Assembly (NCBI GenBank): GCA_049652745.1
Contig: JBASEY010000023.1
Span: 124,001 to 188,000, forward strand
Reading direction: 5' to 3'
Length of the DNA: 64,000 bases
From: JBASEY01 sp049652745
GTDB lineage: Bacteria > CSSED10-310
Numbering within the stretch: position 1 is the first letter of the stretch; every line of letters starts with the position of its first letter. The notes beneath the pieces were generated by a model. The model worked only from the letters and a program-made list of their open reading frames with translations. It was not told the origin of the DNA and made no database searches. The position numbers were made by a program, and so were the translations under genes. Positions 34,694 through 44,533 of this stretch are shown piece after piece.

Positions 34694-36061
34694 TCACTGT
34701 CCGATTTCATATTGTTTCATCTTGGTCAGCAACGTTTTATAATTCACTTGTAATTCTTTAGCCGCCAAGCTTTTATTCCAACCGCAAGACTTCAGTGTTT
34801 CAAATATCATTTTTTGTTCAACGATTCGACGTATATAATCCACGGCATCCTGTAACGATTTGCCGAGCAGAACGCTGTCCAAGTCAAATTCCTGAATATC
34901 TTTGACGGGTTCGACTGCAACATGTTCCGGCTTGATCGATCCATCAGCACTTAAAATTGCCGCACGTTCAAGACAATTTTGCAGTTCGCGAACATTGCCC
35001 GGCCATTCATAAGATGACAATCTTTTCATGGTTTCCGGTAAAACGATTAATTTTTTCCGAAACTCCTTTTCTAATTTGTTGATAAAATATTCTACAAGAA
35101 GCGGAATATCATCCAGCCTGTTTCTCAAAGGCGGGATGATTATTGGAAAGACGCTCAGTCGATAAAACAGGTCTTCTCGAAAATGCCCGGACCGGACACG
35201 CTCTTTCAAATCCTGGTTAGTGGCTGCGATTACGCGCACATTCACGCTCAATGTCGTGTTTCCGCCCACACGCTCAAATTGCTTCTCCTGCAAAAATCGA
35301 AGCAATTTGGCCTGTAAAACCGGATTCATATCCCCGATTTCATCCAGAAAAACCGTTCCGCCATCAGCCAACTCCAGCTTACCGGGCTTTCGTCGATCCG
35401 CTCCGGTAAAAGCGCCGCGTTCATGGCCAAACAACTCATTCTCTAGAAGCTCGAGCGGAATAGCCGCACAATTTATCGCCACAAACTGTTTGTGTTTTCT
35501 AGGTGATACAGCATGAATTTCTCGAGCAAAAAGCTCTTTGCCAGTACCGCTCTCACCCAATAACAAGACCGTCGAATCGGTTTTTCCAACCTGGTGAACA
35601 TGGCTGAGTGATTCAAGAAACTGCCTGTTTTTACCGATGATTTCAGGAAAACCGGACTGATCTTCCATCTCCTGACGTAACAGCGTATTTTCACTGACAA
35701 GCTCATATCTGTGGCGTCCTTTTTGAAGCTGAACCAGAAGGAGATTCGTATCGAATGGCTTGGTAAGAAAATCGTCAGCTCCTTCTTTCATGGCTTGAAC
35801 TGCGATTTCCACAGAGCCAAAGGCAGTGATAATAATGGTGATAGTCCTTTCGTCAGCTTTTCTTGCTTCTCTTAAAACAGTGATTCCGTCTGCACCAGGA
35901 AGTTTTAAATCTGAGATGACGGCAAAGAAAGTTTCTTTTTGAACTTTGTCTATTGCATCGTCGCCATGCCCGGTGGATACGACTTCATACCCGTTTTTCA
36001 GCAGGGTTCTTTCCAACATCCGTCGCATTCCAGGATTATCTTCGACAACCAGTACTTTCAT
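34694..36061 (-). CDS. NtrC-type sigma-54-dependent response regulator
   Basis: A receiver domain with phospho-acceptor Asp51 (VISDLKLPGADG) is followed by an AAA+ activator domain with Walker A GESGTGKE (169-176) and the sigma-54 contact loop GAFTGA (216-221). A C-terminal Fis-type helix-turn-helix ends with AAKELQVNYKTLLTKM. It would open sigma-54 promoters on phosphorylation, which implies a sigma-54 gene and a partner histidine kinase elsewhere; neither is in this window. It lies 10 bases after the prepilin peptidase stop on the same strand, so control of pili or secretion genes, as by PilR, is a reasonable guess. Confidence 0.93.
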   Translation of the reverse strand: MKVLVVEDNPGMRRMLERTLLKNGYEVVSTGHGDDAIDKVQKETFFAVISDLKLPGADGITVLREARKADERTITIIITAFGSVEIAVQAMKEGADDFLTKPFDTNLLLVQLQKGRHRYELVSENTLLRQEMEDQSGFPEIIGKNRQFLESLSHVHQVGKTDSTVLLLGESGTGKELFAREIHAVSPRKHKQFVAINCAAIPLELLENELFGHERGAFTGADRRKPGKLELADGGTVFLDEIGDMNPVLQAKLLRFLQEKQFERVGGNTTLSVNVRVIAATNQDLKERVRSGHFREDLFYRLSVFPIIIPPLRNRLDDIPLLVEYFINKLEKEFRKKLIVLPETMKRLSSYEWPGNVRELQNCLERAAILSADGSIKPEHVAVEPVKDIQEFDLDSVLLGKSLQDAVDYIRRIVEQKMIFETLKSCGWNKSLAAKELQVNYKTLLTKMKQYEIGQ

Positions 36062-36071
36062 GATTCGATTC

Positions 36072-36890
36072 CTATTTTGGCAACCCTAAAGCATCCAGGT
36101 AAAGCTGAAACATATCCTTTCCCCACATCATTGAAATCCATGCTCCCAAAGAAAGAAAAGGGCCGAAAGGTATCCGTGTTTCGCGATCTCCACCTGAAAA
36201 CCACAGATAAAACAACCCGATCAAAGCACCTAGAGAAGACCCAATAAACATCGTTAAAAACGTTTTTGCCGGTCCTAGAAGCGCTCCAACAAAGAACATC
36301 AGCTTGACATCACCACCTCCCATGCCCTCTTTGCCTAAGAACTTCAAATAAAACCATCCGATTAAAAATAGGGGTAATCCTCCTACCGACATCCCATAAA
36401 AAGCATCGACCGGCGAGATTGGCCAAAAAGGGCGAAATACCGGGAACAAGGTCGCCAAAGCCAGAATGCACGCGACAAAGAGCCCTGGCAGCACGATATT
36501 GTCGGGAAGAAGCTGAGTTTGCAGATCGATGACCGAAAGCGCAATCAGTGTGGAAGAAAAAGCGAGGTATACAAACATTTCGACAGTCAATCCAAATCGC
36601 ATTGCGACGGCGGTGAAAACAATGGCTGTGAACAGCTCCACTATCGGATATTGAATAGATATCTTGTTTCCACAACCGGCACAACGACCTCTTAAAATAA
36701 GGAAATAACTGATCAAAGGTATATTTTCCCACGCACGAATCGGTCGCCCGCATGATGGGCACGAAGAAGGTGGATACACTATCGATAACTTCCGTGGGCT
36801 TCGATAAATAACCACATTTAAAAATGAGCCGATAGCCAAACCGAGTAAAAAACTGCAGATACCTAGATAAAGTTCCATAGCGCTGGACAT
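36072..36890 (-). CDS. pilD: Prepilin peptidase (type IV pilus/type II secretion)
   Basis: Inner-membrane aspartic protease that cleaves and methylates type IV prepilins. GLAIGSFLNVVIYR is near the start. The cytoplasmic zinc-type loop has two CxxC pairs (CPSCGRP and CAGCGNK). Catalytic Asp residues lie in VIDLQTQLLPD and GGGDVKLM. Several starts are possible (GTG 36938, ATG 36890, ATG 36878); I take 36890, which has GGAG just upstream. The window contains no pilin, but the gene upstream of the NtrC-type regulator gives a pilus/secretion flavour to this segment. Confidence 0.92.
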   Translation of the reverse strand: MSSAMELYLGICSFLLGLAIGSFLNVVIYRSPRKLSIVYPPSSCPSCGRPIRAWENIPLISYFLILRGRCAGCGNKISIQYPIVELFTAIVFTAVAMRFGLTVEMFVYLAFSSTLIALSVIDLQTQLLPDNIVLPGLFVACILALATLFPVFRPFWPISPVDAFYGMSVGGLPLFLIGWFYLKFLGKEGMGGGDVKLMFFVGALLGPAKTFLTMFIGSSLGALIGLFYLWFSGGDRETRIPFGPFLSLGAWISMMWGKDMFQLYLDALGLPK

Positions 36891-37041
36891 ACTCCATTCG
36901 TCTAAGTGAAGAGAGTAGGCTAGTTTGCGAAAAAACACAAATTCAGTTTCACCTGAACGTCATAACCAATCTACACTTACCTCGGTTAAACAAGAAATGA
37001 AGCTTATTTTATATACAAATATTCTGCTTGTTGGATCGAAA

Positions 37042-37449
37042 TCAGCGGGCGGCTTTCCAATCTCGAATATATTGGATGATCTTTTCTATTTCATCCCCGG
37101 GCCCAAAGACCTTGTCTATACCCCATGATTTAAGTATCTCTTGATCTTTTGCCGGGATGATGCCGCCACCAGTCAACAACCTATCTCCAATACCCGATTT
37201 ATCCATCAATTCCTTGACACGTTTAAAATTTGAAAGATGAGCCCCGGAAAGAATGGACAAGCCGATCACATCCGCATCTTCTTCAATCGCAGCGGCAACA
37301 ATTGATTCCGGAGTCTGTCGAAGACCAAGGTACACAACTTCCATCCCGGCATCCACCAGCCCACGAGCAACAACCTTGGCTCCACGATCATGTCCGTCAA
37401 GTCCTGGTTTGGCTATGATTACTTTGATTTTTTCCATGTATGTCATCAT
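37042..37449 (-). CDS. Methylmalonyl-CoA mutase, small cobalamin-binding subunit
   Basis: A 135-residue stand-alone B12-binding domain: [18 protein letters not shown] carries the DxHxxG motif whose His binds cobalt, followed by GLSILSGAH and [10 protein letters not shown]. It pairs with the large subunit encoded at 42283 on the other strand, as in archaeal and some bacterial split mutases. Start candidates are ATG 37449, 37446 and 37437; the GGGAG is placed oddly close, so the exact one is unclear. meaB lies just upstream on the same strand, its dedicated chaperone. Confidence 0.93.
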   Translation of the reverse strand: MMTYMEKIKVIIAKPGLDGHDRGAKVVARGLVDAGMEVVYLGLRQTPESIVAAAIEEDADVIGLSILSGAHLSNFKRVKELMDKSGIGDRLLTGGGIIPAKDQEILKSWGIDKVFGPGDEIEKIIQYIRDWKAAR

Positions 37450-37524
37450 CTCCCGCTACTGACAATTCCAAGCCTTCTTTTACAACGTTGTTTTTACATC
37501 TTTTCACACATAATTTCAAGTGAT

Positions 37525-38538
37525 TTAACCCTTTTCATCCTCTGTCATATTCGAATCACAACAAAACTCGTTTTTAAAGCTCACCTCGAGCGATGAATAG
37601 AGCTTTTTAATGAAATTAAAAGGAGATCTCCCGGTTTTTTCGAAATTTTCAGCAGCTTGATGTATCCGCCGTTCAATATCGTTCAGTGAAAGAAATTTTT
37701 GCCAGATATGCTGCTTGACTGATTTCTCGATTTCCCGAAAGATTCTGTCCTTTCGTTTTTCAGTGAGTCTGCCGGATTGTTTCAATGTTTGGATCCGATT
37801 TTGCAATGCAGTAAATACTTGCTCAATACCAAGACCTTGTATGGCAGAAGCCTTTAAAACAGGAGGTTTATCGCCTTCTTTGTACGTGCTGCCGGTTTCT
37901 AAAATAAACTGTATATATTCAAAAAGAAGATCGGCTCCCGGCAAATCACTTTTGTTGATAATGAATAAATCTGCGATTTCCATGATGCCGGCTTTCAACA
38001 TTTGGATTGCGTCTCCGGTCGAAGGCTGCAAAACCAGCATTATCAGATCACAGTATAAAATTACATCCAACTCAGCTTGGCCGACTCCCACGGTTTCAAT
38101 TAAAATGAGATCCATACCATAGGCATCGAAAACATCGGCAACATACGGAGTCGACAAGGACAGACCACCGCCTGACCGCGATGCAAGGGATCGAATAAAG
38201 ACATTTGGATTGCCGACTAAATTCTGCATTCTAACCCTGTCGCCAAGAAAAGCCCCGCCGGTGAACGGACTTGATGGATCAACAGCAATGATGCCGATAC
38301 GTAAACCATTACTTGAAGCATGTTCGGCAATTGTCGATGTAAACGTGCTTTTTCCCACACCAGGAGGACCCGTTATACCGATTCGAACCGCATGACGGCC
38401 TTTTGTCTGCAGGCGGTTCAACACATCGGGAACCAATTCCGGGTAATTATCTACGATGGATATGATACGAGCGCATGCCAAGCGGTCGCCATTGAAAAAT
38501 TCTTCCCATTGTTTTTCGCTGATTTTAGATTCGATCAC
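37525..38538 (-). CDS. meaB: MeaB/ArgK-type GTPase, methylmalonyl-CoA mutase chaperone
   Basis: A G3E-family GTPase that protects and reloads methylmalonyl-CoA mutase with adenosylcobalamin. P-loop GPPGVGKSTF, then IAVDPSSPFTGGAFLGDRVR, ETVGVGQAE for the switch region and NKSDLPGAD for guanine binding. The start is GTG 38538, with AAGGA 7 bases before it; the longer frame from TTG 38559 would contain that site. 337 residues, typical. It is divergent from mmdA and precedes the cobalamin subunit by 75 bases, so chaperone and small subunit share a transcript. Confidence 0.94.
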   Translation of the reverse strand: MIESKISEKQWEEFFNGDRLACARIISIVDNYPELVPDVLNRLQTKGRHAVRIGITGPPGVGKSTFTSTIAEHASSNGLRIGIIAVDPSSPFTGGAFLGDRVRMQNLVGNPNVFIRSLASRSGGGLSLSTPYVADVFDAYGMDLILIETVGVGQAELDVILYCDLIMLVLQPSTGDAIQMLKAGIMEIADLFIINKSDLPGADLLFEYIQFILETGSTYKEGDKPPVLKASAIQGLGIEQVFTALQNRIQTLKQSGRLTEKRKDRIFREIEKSVKQHIWQKFLSLNDIERRIHQAAENFEKTGRSPFNFIKKLYSSLEVSFKNEFCCDSNMTEDEKG

Positions 38539-38667
38539 AGTATTTTCCTTTCTGACCAATCGATACTGGATAAGCAGTTGAAAGGAAGTATTATATGACT
38601 ATTCATCATCAGTCAACACAACCAAAGATGGCTATAAGCACCTGCATTTGCCAAGAGTAAATATTTC

Positions 38668-38696
38668 TTGTCAATGTAATATTTTTAATATATATA
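38668..38696 (+). promoter_or_regulatory. Promoter of the methylmalonyl-CoA decarboxylase operon
   Basis: TTGTCA (38668-38673), 17 bases and TATATA (38691-38696), five of six matches in each box. Transcription would start near 38703 and read mmdA through the epimerase gene. It sits in the divergent gap with meaB. Confidence 0.55.
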
Positions 38697-38750
38697 AGGT
38701 GCCGATCGTCAAGGTCGTGATTTAATCATTCTTCAGGAGTTCATACAAAC

Positions 38751-40301
38751 ATGAGTAAAAAGAAAATAGAAGCCCTCCGCCAAGAAAAGGCGCGTTTATA
38801 TAAGGGCGGGGGCGATGATCGTATCCAAAAGCAGCATGAAGCAGGAAAATTAACTGCGCGTGAACGATTCGCTTTGTTATTCGACGAAGACTCATTTCAA
38901 GAAACCAACCTGTTTATGAAGCATCGATGCACCCATTTTGGCATGGAAACGAAGGAAATGCCCGGGGAAGGTGTGGTCACTGGAGTTGGGCTGGTTGATA
39001 CCAGACCGGTTTACGCTGCCAGCCAGGATTTTACCGTAGCCGGTGGTTCGGTAGGGGAGGCCAATGCTAAAAAAATCCATAATATTATGGATGAGGCTTT
39101 AAAAACCGGTGATCCCTTCATTTTCATCAATGACAGTGGGGGAGCTCGGATACAGGAAGGTGTAGACGCTCTTGCCGGTTACGGCGGTATTTTTTATCGT
39201 AATGTCAAATTAAGCGGCGTGGTTCCTCAAATCAGCATAATCGCCGGACCGTGTGCCGGAGGTGCTGCTTATTCACCGGCTTTGACGGATTTTATCATCC
39301 AGGTGCGGCATAAAGGGCAATTGTTTATAACCGGGCCGAACGTGATCAAACAAGTGACCGGTGAAGTTATTACAGCCGAAGAGCTGGGAGGCGCGGACAG
39401 TCACGCCTATTACTCCGGAGTTGTGCACTTCACAGCAGAAAATGACGAAGAAGCGATTCAGCTTGCCAAGCGCCTTCTGTCATTTCTACCCAGCAACAAT
39501 ATGGAAGATCCGCCAATTTTAACAGCCAACACCGCTTTGCCCATTGAAGCAGACAATTATTTGAACTCGATAGTCCCCGTCGATCCCAAAAAGCCTTATG
39601 ACATGCTGCAAGTCATCGCCCATGTTGTTGACAATGGAGACTTTTTGATCATACAAGAGCATTTTGCTCCAAACATCATCATCGGTTTTGCCAGATTGAT
39701 GGGAAGAAGCATAGGTATCATCGCCAACCAACCCATAGTCAAGGCAGGAGTCTTGGATATCGATTCATCCGACAAAGCCAGTAGGTTTATCCGTTTCTGT
39801 AATGCGTTCAATATTCCAATTGTTACATTTGTCGATGTTCCAGGGTTTATGCCCGGCTTGCAACAGGAATACGGCGGTATCATCAGGCATGGCGCTAAGA
39901 TGCTTTTTGCGTATTCGGCAGCGACCGTTCCGAAGATAACAGTCGTTGTCAGGAAAGCCTACGGGGGAGCATTTCTGGCGATGTGCTCCAAAGAAATGGG
40001 CGCTGACAGACTTTTCGCCTGGCCGACAGCCGAGATTGCCGTCATGGGCGCTGAAGGAGCGGTAAATGTATTATATCGGTCGAGATTGGAAAAATCGGAA
40101 GACCCTGATACCCTACGGCAAGAATTGATCGAAGAGTATAGAAAAATGTTTGCCAACCCGTATGTTGCCGCCGCCAGAGGTTATATCGACGATATCATCG
40201 AGCCTGCTGAAACCAGAGCGATGTTGATTCAATCTTTGGAAATTCTTAGGGCCAAACGGGAACTCAGGCCGCAGAAGAAACACGGTCTTATTCCGCTGTA
40301 A
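38751..40301 (+). CDS. mmdA: Acyl-CoA carboxyltransferase alpha subunit of methylmalonyl-CoA decarboxylase
   Basis: Transfers the carboxyl group of methylmalonyl-CoA to biotin. A 516-residue crotonase-fold carboxyltransferase with both oxyanion loops: SGGARIQEGVDALAGYGGIF with GPCAGGAAYSPA in the N half, and VDVPGFMPGLQQEYGGIIRHGAK with KAYGGAFLAMC in the C half. Length and motifs equally fit the beta chain of propionyl-CoA carboxylase. The downstream OadG-like, biotin-carrier and MmdB genes, and the lack of a biotin carboxylase gene, favour the Na+-pumping decarboxylase. CAGGAG precedes the ATG. First gene of a six-gene operon. Confidence 0.93.
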   Translation: MSKKKIEALRQEKARLYKGGGDDRIQKQHEAGKLTARERFALLFDEDSFQETNLFMKHRCTHFGMETKEMPGEGVVTGVGLVDTRPVYAASQDFTVAGGSVGEANAKKIHNIMDEALKTGDPFIFINDSGGARIQEGVDALAGYGGIFYRNVKLSGVVPQISIIAGPCAGGAAYSPALTDFIIQVRHKGQLFITGPNVIKQVTGEVITAEELGGADSHAYYSGVVHFTAENDEEAIQLAKRLLSFLPSNNMEDPPILTANTALPIEADNYLNSIVPVDPKKPYDMLQVIAHVVDNGDFLIIQEHFAPNIIIGFARLMGRSIGIIANQPIVKAGVLDIDSSDKASRFIRFCNAFNIPIVTFVDVPGFMPGLQQEYGGIIRHGAKMLFAYSAATVPKITVVVRKAYGGAFLAMCSKEMGADRLFAWPTAEIAVMGAEGAVNVLYRSRLEKSEDPDTLRQELIEEYRKMFANPYVAAARGYIDDIIEPAETRAMLIQSLEILRAKRELRPQKKHGLIPL

Positions 40302-40320
40302 TAAATAATGGAGAAAGAAT

Positions 40321-40671
40321 ATGGACCCATCGATGTTATTGGGGATAAACCTGACAATCATAGGAACTATCATCGTTTTCATAGTTTTGGCTTTCATTGC
40401 AGTGGTTATCAATATCATCAGCTATTTTGACCGAGACTGGCAGAATCGTGAGAAAAAGCAACTCACTGAAGCGCTGACAAAGCCTTCCAGTATCGACGAC
40501 ATCTCTTTGGCGCTGATCACAGCGGCCGTCGCTACTGTTTTACAAGGGCAATACAGAATCAAAAGAATTACACGCCTCCGGCCGTCTTCGCAGACCAGTG
40601 TATGGTCTATTCAAGGCCGGTCGGTTTTATTAGGTTCACATATCATTACCAAGAAACATGGTAAATCATAA
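40321..40671 (+). CDS. OadG-like small membrane subunit of Na+-pumping decarboxylase
   Basis: A 116-residue protein with one N-terminal membrane helix (about residues 8-32, TIIGTIIVFIVLAFIAVVI) and a basic cytoplasmic tail. This is the plan of OadG/MmdD subunits, which hold the carboxyltransferase to the membrane pump. Sequence identity in this family is always low, so the call rests on plan and position between the carboxyltransferase and the biotin carrier. GGAG lies before the ATG. Confidence 0.75.
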   Translation: MDPSMLLGINLTIIGTIIVFIVLAFIAVVINIISYFDRDWQNREKKQLTEALTKPSSIDDISLALITAAVATVLQGQYRIKRITRLRPSSQTSVWSIQGRSVLLGSHIITKKHGKS

Positions 40672-40683
40672 GGAGATCGCAAG

Positions 40684-41091
40684 ATGAAATTACGCATTAC
40701 CATTCACGGGAACGTGTATGAAGTTGACGTGGAAGTCCTTGACACCGGTGAAAGTTACCAATCCGGTCCGCTTCCCAGGCTCTCCTCGCTGCCGGGGCAA
40801 CAACAGCAATCGCCACCTGCCGTCGATCCTTCACAAAAGGTTGCCACCCCATCCTCTCCAAGATCTACAGGCGATTCAAAGGGCCTAGTCAATTCACCTA
40901 TAGCCGGCACAATTCTCGAGATCAAGTGCAAGGTTGGTGAATCCGTCAAGCTTAACCAGGAATTGCTTGTCATCGAGGCAATGAAAATGGAAACATCCAT
41001 CGCCGCGCCGGTAGCAGGTGTAGTTGCATCCATCGATATCACAGTCGGTGCAGCCGTCCGTGAAGGCCAAACCTTGATACACCTGGAATAA
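40684..41091 (+). CDS. Biotin carboxyl carrier subunit of methylmalonyl-CoA decarboxylase
   Basis: A 135-residue protein in three parts: a short N-terminal strand region, a flexible Pro/Ser/Gln-rich linker (about 30-65) and a biotinyl domain with the modification site EAMKMET. The lysine carries biotin, which swings between MmdA and the membrane subunit MmdB. AAGGAG lies 7 bases before the ATG. It is set between the OadG-like gene and mmdB. Confidence 0.93.
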   Translation: MKLRITIHGNVYEVDVEVLDTGESYQSGPLPRLSSLPGQQQQSPPAVDPSQKVATPSSPRSTGDSKGLVNSPIAGTILEIKCKVGESVKLNQELLVIEAMKMETSIAAPVAGVVASIDITVGAAVREGQTLIHLE

Positions 41092-41117
41092 AACCTGAAC
41101 TTATCTCGGGATAAAAA

Positions 41118-42248
41118 ATGGAAATCATATTAAATTTTTTTCAAGACAACGCCTTTGGCACAATGACCTGGGGAAATCTGGGTATGTTGCTCGTAGGCGG
41201 TTTTTTTCTATATCTGGCTATAACCAAAAATTATGAGCCGCTTCTGCTGGTTCCGATTGGTTTCGGTATCATTATCGGCAATATTCCTTTTTCTGCCGGT
41301 ATGGGTTTGGGCATATATGAAGAAGGAAGCGTGCTGTCTATTCTTTATCAAGGCGTTGTGCAAGGGTGGTATCCACCATTGATCTTTTTGGGGCTGGGCG
41401 CAATGATAGACTTTTCCACGATGTTGTCGAACCCCAAATTGATATTGCTTGGAGCGGCGGCCCAAATTGGAATATTCATTACCATGATCGGCTCGCTATT
41501 TCTAGGGTTCGATATCAAAGAAGCTGCGTCAATTGGGATTATAGGTGGCGCTGATGGGCCGACGGCAATCTTCTTGGCTTCGAAGCTGGCCCCCCATTTG
41601 ATCGGCGCCGTCGCTGTAGCCGCCTATTCATATATGGCTCTGGTTCCCGTTATTCAACCTCCCGTTATCTATTTGTTGACCACCCGGAAAGAAAGATTGA
41701 TCCGAATGGCTCCTTCTAAACCGGTTTCCAAACGCGTTCGAACTTTGTTTCCAATTATAGCTTTTCTCTTGACAGCCTTGTTGGCACCAGGGTCGATTCC
41801 ACTGCTGGGCATGCTCTTTTTCGGTAACCTTTTAAAAGAGTGCGGAGTGACGGAGCGTTTGGCCAACACGGCAAGAACGGCTTTTATCGATATCGTTACG
41901 ATTATCTTGGGTGTCACGGTGGGAGCATCAACCGATGCATCTCACTTTCTGAAAATCGATTCGATCAAAATCTTCGGCTTGGGCGCTTTTTCATTTGCCG
42001 TAGCTACAGCAGGTGGAGTTATATTCGGAAAGATAATGAATTTATTCATTAAAGATAAAGTTAATCCGGTCATTGGCGCCGCAGGTGTTTCCGCTGTTCC
42101 TGATTCTGCACGCGTATGCCAGATGATAGGGGCTTATGAAGATCCTCAAAATTTCCTTATTATGCATGCTATGGCACCCAATGTCGCAGGTGTCATAGGT
42201 TCGGCAGTAGTCGCCGGTGTTTTGTTGGCCACACTGGCTAACTTCTAG
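41118..42248 (+). CDS. mmdB: Na+-pumping decarboxylase beta subunit
   Basis: Integral membrane subunit that decarboxylates carboxybiotin and exports Na+. A 376-residue protein with many hydrophobic helices and the hallmark [17 protein letters not shown]; the second half holds [18 protein letters not shown], whose residues line the ion path. Homologues serve oxaloacetate, glutaconyl-CoA and methylmalonyl-CoA decarboxylases; the neighbours make methylmalonyl-CoA the substrate here. A GGGA site precedes the ATG. The mutase gene starts 34 bases downstream. Confidence 0.95.
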   Translation: MEIILNFFQDNAFGTMTWGNLGMLLVGGFFLYLAITKNYEPLLLVPIGFGIIIGNIPFSAGMGLGIYEEGSVLSILYQGVVQGWYPPLIFLGLGAMIDFSTMLSNPKLILLGAAAQIGIFITMIGSLFLGFDIKEAASIGIIGGADGPTAIFLASKLAPHLIGAVAVAAYSYMALVPVIQPPVIYLLTTRKERLIRMAPSKPVSKRVRTLFPIIAFLLTALLAPGSIPLLGMLFFGNLLKECGVTERLANTARTAFIDIVTIILGVTVGASTDASHFLKIDSIKIFGLGAFSFAVATAGGVIFGKIMNLFIKDKVNPVIGAAGVSAVPDSARVCQMIGAYEDPQNFLIMHAMAPNVAGVIGSAVVAGVLLATLANF

Positions 42249-42282
42249 CTGTGCTACCTTTTGTGAAAGGAGAAAAGACACC

Positions 42283-43935
42283 ATGTCAACTTCGAAAAAC
42301 AATTTGAGCGATGCCAGAAAAAAATGGGAAGAAACGGTGCTGGCCAAAATCCTAGCGCGAGCGCCGGAGCGCGAGGAATGCAAAGAAATACCAAGAATCG
42401 TCGACCCATCGGATATTGAAAACTTCGATTATATCCATGATCTGAATTATCCCGGTCTTTACCCTTTCACGCGAGGTGTTCAGCCGACTATGTACCGAGG
42501 TCGTTTGTGGACGATGCGACAATATGCCGGATTCGGTACTGCCAAAGAATCAAACGAACGTTACCGCTATCTGTTGAAACAAGGACAAACAGGCCTTTCC
42601 GTCGCGTTCGATCTGCCGACTCAAATTGGATATGACAGCGATGCCTCAATTGCCATGGGAGAAGTCGGAAAGGTTGGAGTGGCGATAGATACGCTTGCCG
42701 ACATGGAAATCCTATTCGACGAAATACCCTTGGAAAAAGTGTCTACATCGATGACCATCAATGCTTCAGCCGCCGTCCTATTGGCCATGTATATCGCTGT
42801 CGCTGAAAAACGTGGAATCGATAAAGCTCTGCTGACAGGCACGATTCAAAACGATATTTTAAAAGAATATATTGCGAGAGGAACCTATATCTTCCCGCCC
42901 GGACCATCGATGAGAATCATCACCGACATCTTTGAATATTGTTCTGCTAACCTTCCAAAATGGAATACCATTTCCATTTCCGGATATCATATCCGTGAAG
43001 CGGGGTCGACTGCCGTTCAGGAAATCGGTTTTACATTGGCTGATGGAATTGCGTACTGTGAAGCTGCGATGAGCAGGGGGCTTGATGTCAACACTTTCGG
43101 CTCAAGGCTATCTTTCTTTTTCAACGCGCATAACAATTTGTTTGAAGAAGTAGCGAAGTTTCGTGCAGCCAGGCGATTGTGGGCAAGAATAATGAAAGAA
43201 CGTTTCAACGCAGATGAAAATGCCCAAAAGCTTCGATTCCATACCCAAACCGCCGGATCGACACTGACTGCACAGCAACCTGACAACAATATTATCAGGG
43301 TGGCTATCCAGGCATTAGCCGCTGTTTTAGGCGGCACTCAAAGCCTGCATACCAACTCACGTGATGAGGCCTTAGCGCTCCCAACCGAAGAATCTGTCAG
43401 GATTGCATTGAGAACTCAGCAGATAATCGCCTACGAATCCGGAGCTGCTGATACAATCGATCCACTGGCAGGTTCCTATTATGTTGAAAAACTAACCAAT
43501 GATATCGAAACCGGGGCGGCTGATATCATTCGCAAAATCGATGAAATCGGCGGTATGGTCAAGGCTATTGAAGAAGGTTTTATCCAAAGACAAATTCAAG
43601 AATCCGCCTATCGTACGCAACGCTTGATAGACTCAGGAAAACAAACAGTTGTCGGAGTGAATAAATTTACTATTAAGGAAAAAGAACCTGAGTCACTGGC
43701 TGAACTCGACCCTGAAATTGAATCCAATCAAATTCAATTCTTGAGTAAAATAAGATCAGAAAGAAATATCTCAGCGGTGGAAAACAGTCTAAAGGCTTTG
43801 AAAAATGGCGCTGAAAACACAGAAAATCTTGTTCCTCTAATCCTGGATGCGGTTAAAAGTTATGCTTCACTAGGTGAAATTTGCGGCACCTTAAGAAGCG
43901 TTTTTGGCGAATTTAAAGAAAGGGTGGTTTTATGA
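42283..43935 (+). CDS. Methylmalonyl-CoA mutase, large catalytic subunit
   Basis: Interconverts succinyl-CoA and methylmalonyl-CoA through a radical. A TIM-barrel subunit of 550 residues without the cobalamin domain: [36 protein letters not shown], and the later [19 protein letters not shown] and [19 protein letters not shown]. The B12 domain is a separate gene at 37042 on the opposite strand. I choose ATG 42283, 10 bases after AAAGGAG; the longer frame reads into mmdB. The epimerase gene overlaps its stop by 4 bases. Confidence 0.96.
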   Translation: MSTSKNNLSDARKKWEETVLAKILARAPEREECKEIPRIVDPSDIENFDYIHDLNYPGLYPFTRGVQPTMYRGRLWTMRQYAGFGTAKESNERYRYLLKQGQTGLSVAFDLPTQIGYDSDASIAMGEVGKVGVAIDTLADMEILFDEIPLEKVSTSMTINASAAVLLAMYIAVAEKRGIDKALLTGTIQNDILKEYIARGTYIFPPGPSMRIITDIFEYCSANLPKWNTISISGYHIREAGSTAVQEIGFTLADGIAYCEAAMSRGLDVNTFGSRLSFFFNAHNNLFEEVAKFRAARRLWARIMKERFNADENAQKLRFHTQTAGSTLTAQQPDNNIIRVAIQALAAVLGGTQSLHTNSRDEALALPTEESVRIALRTQQIIAYESGAADTIDPLAGSYYVEKLTNDIETGAADIIRKIDEIGGMVKAIEEGFIQRQIQESAYRTQRLIDSGKQTVVGVNKFTIKEKEPESLAELDPEIESNQIQFLSKIRSERNISAVENSLKALKNGAENTENLVPLILDAVKSYASLGEICGTLRSVFGEFKERVVL

Positions 43936-44333
43936 TTACCAAAATCGAACATATCGGTATTGCCGTAGTCAATCTTGAAGAACAGGTGGCATTTTACCGC
44001 GATATTCTTGGTTTGGAATTTCATGGCTATGAAGACTTGCCTGATAGAGGCTTGAGGGTTGGCGTCTTTCAAATTGGAGAAGTCAAAATCGAACTTCTGC
44101 AGTCTGTTTCACCAGATTCCGCCATCCATAAATTCATTGAGAAAAAGGGAGAAGGTATTCACCACATCGCATTCGGCACGAATCAGATACAGCAGGAATT
44201 GGATAGGCTGAAAGCCGCCGGTGTTTCCCTGATCGATGAAACGGCAAAATCAGGCGCTGATGGAATGCTTGTAGCCTTCCTTCACCCAAAAAGCACCTAT
44301 AAAGTCCTGATGGAACTCTGTCAAAAATCCTGA
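43932..44333 (+). CDS. mce: Methylmalonyl-CoA epimerase
   Basis: Interconverts the R and S forms of methylmalonyl-CoA, linking the mutase (R) to the decarboxylase (S). A 133-residue vicinal-oxygen-chelate protein: the N-terminal [14 protein letters not shown] supplies a metal His, [11 protein letters not shown] the second, and VAFLHPKST a later patch. The ATG overlaps the mutase TGA (ATGA), so the two are translationally coupled. Last gene of the operon. Confidence 0.95.
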   Translation: MITKIEHIGIAVVNLEEQVAFYRDILGLEFHGYEDLPDRGLRVGVFQIGEVKIELLQSVSPDSAIHKFIEKKGEGIHHIAFGTNQIQQELDRLKAAGVSLIDETAKSGADGMLVAFLHPKSTYKVLMELCQKS

Positions 44334-44533
44334 TATAGAAACCAACTCCTCATAACCGTTTAAAATTACTGCTTTTACTATACATTTGCAGCATTCCCGT
44401 TGTCCTCGAAAAATGTAATGATGCATCGCTTTATGCGACCTGATTTTTATCGTAGGAAATTCTTTTGGAATTGTAATTTATTAGCTTTCATGTCACTTTA
44501 TTGAAAGAAATCTTCGGTAGAGGAGAGACGAAC

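Noticed and set aside
38697..38750. Attenuator-like leader before mmdA
   Set aside because: The expected 5' leader is only about 50 bases and has no ORF or stable hairpin.
42283..43935. Methylmalonyl-CoA mutase large subunit as a truncated pseudogene
   Set aside because: The missing cobalamin domain is present as a separate intact gene at 37042-37449, the normal split-subunit arrangement.
44418..44507. Short ORF with several Met codons before gnd
   Set aside because: No Shine-Dalgarno sequence and no relation of its composition to the downstream pathway.
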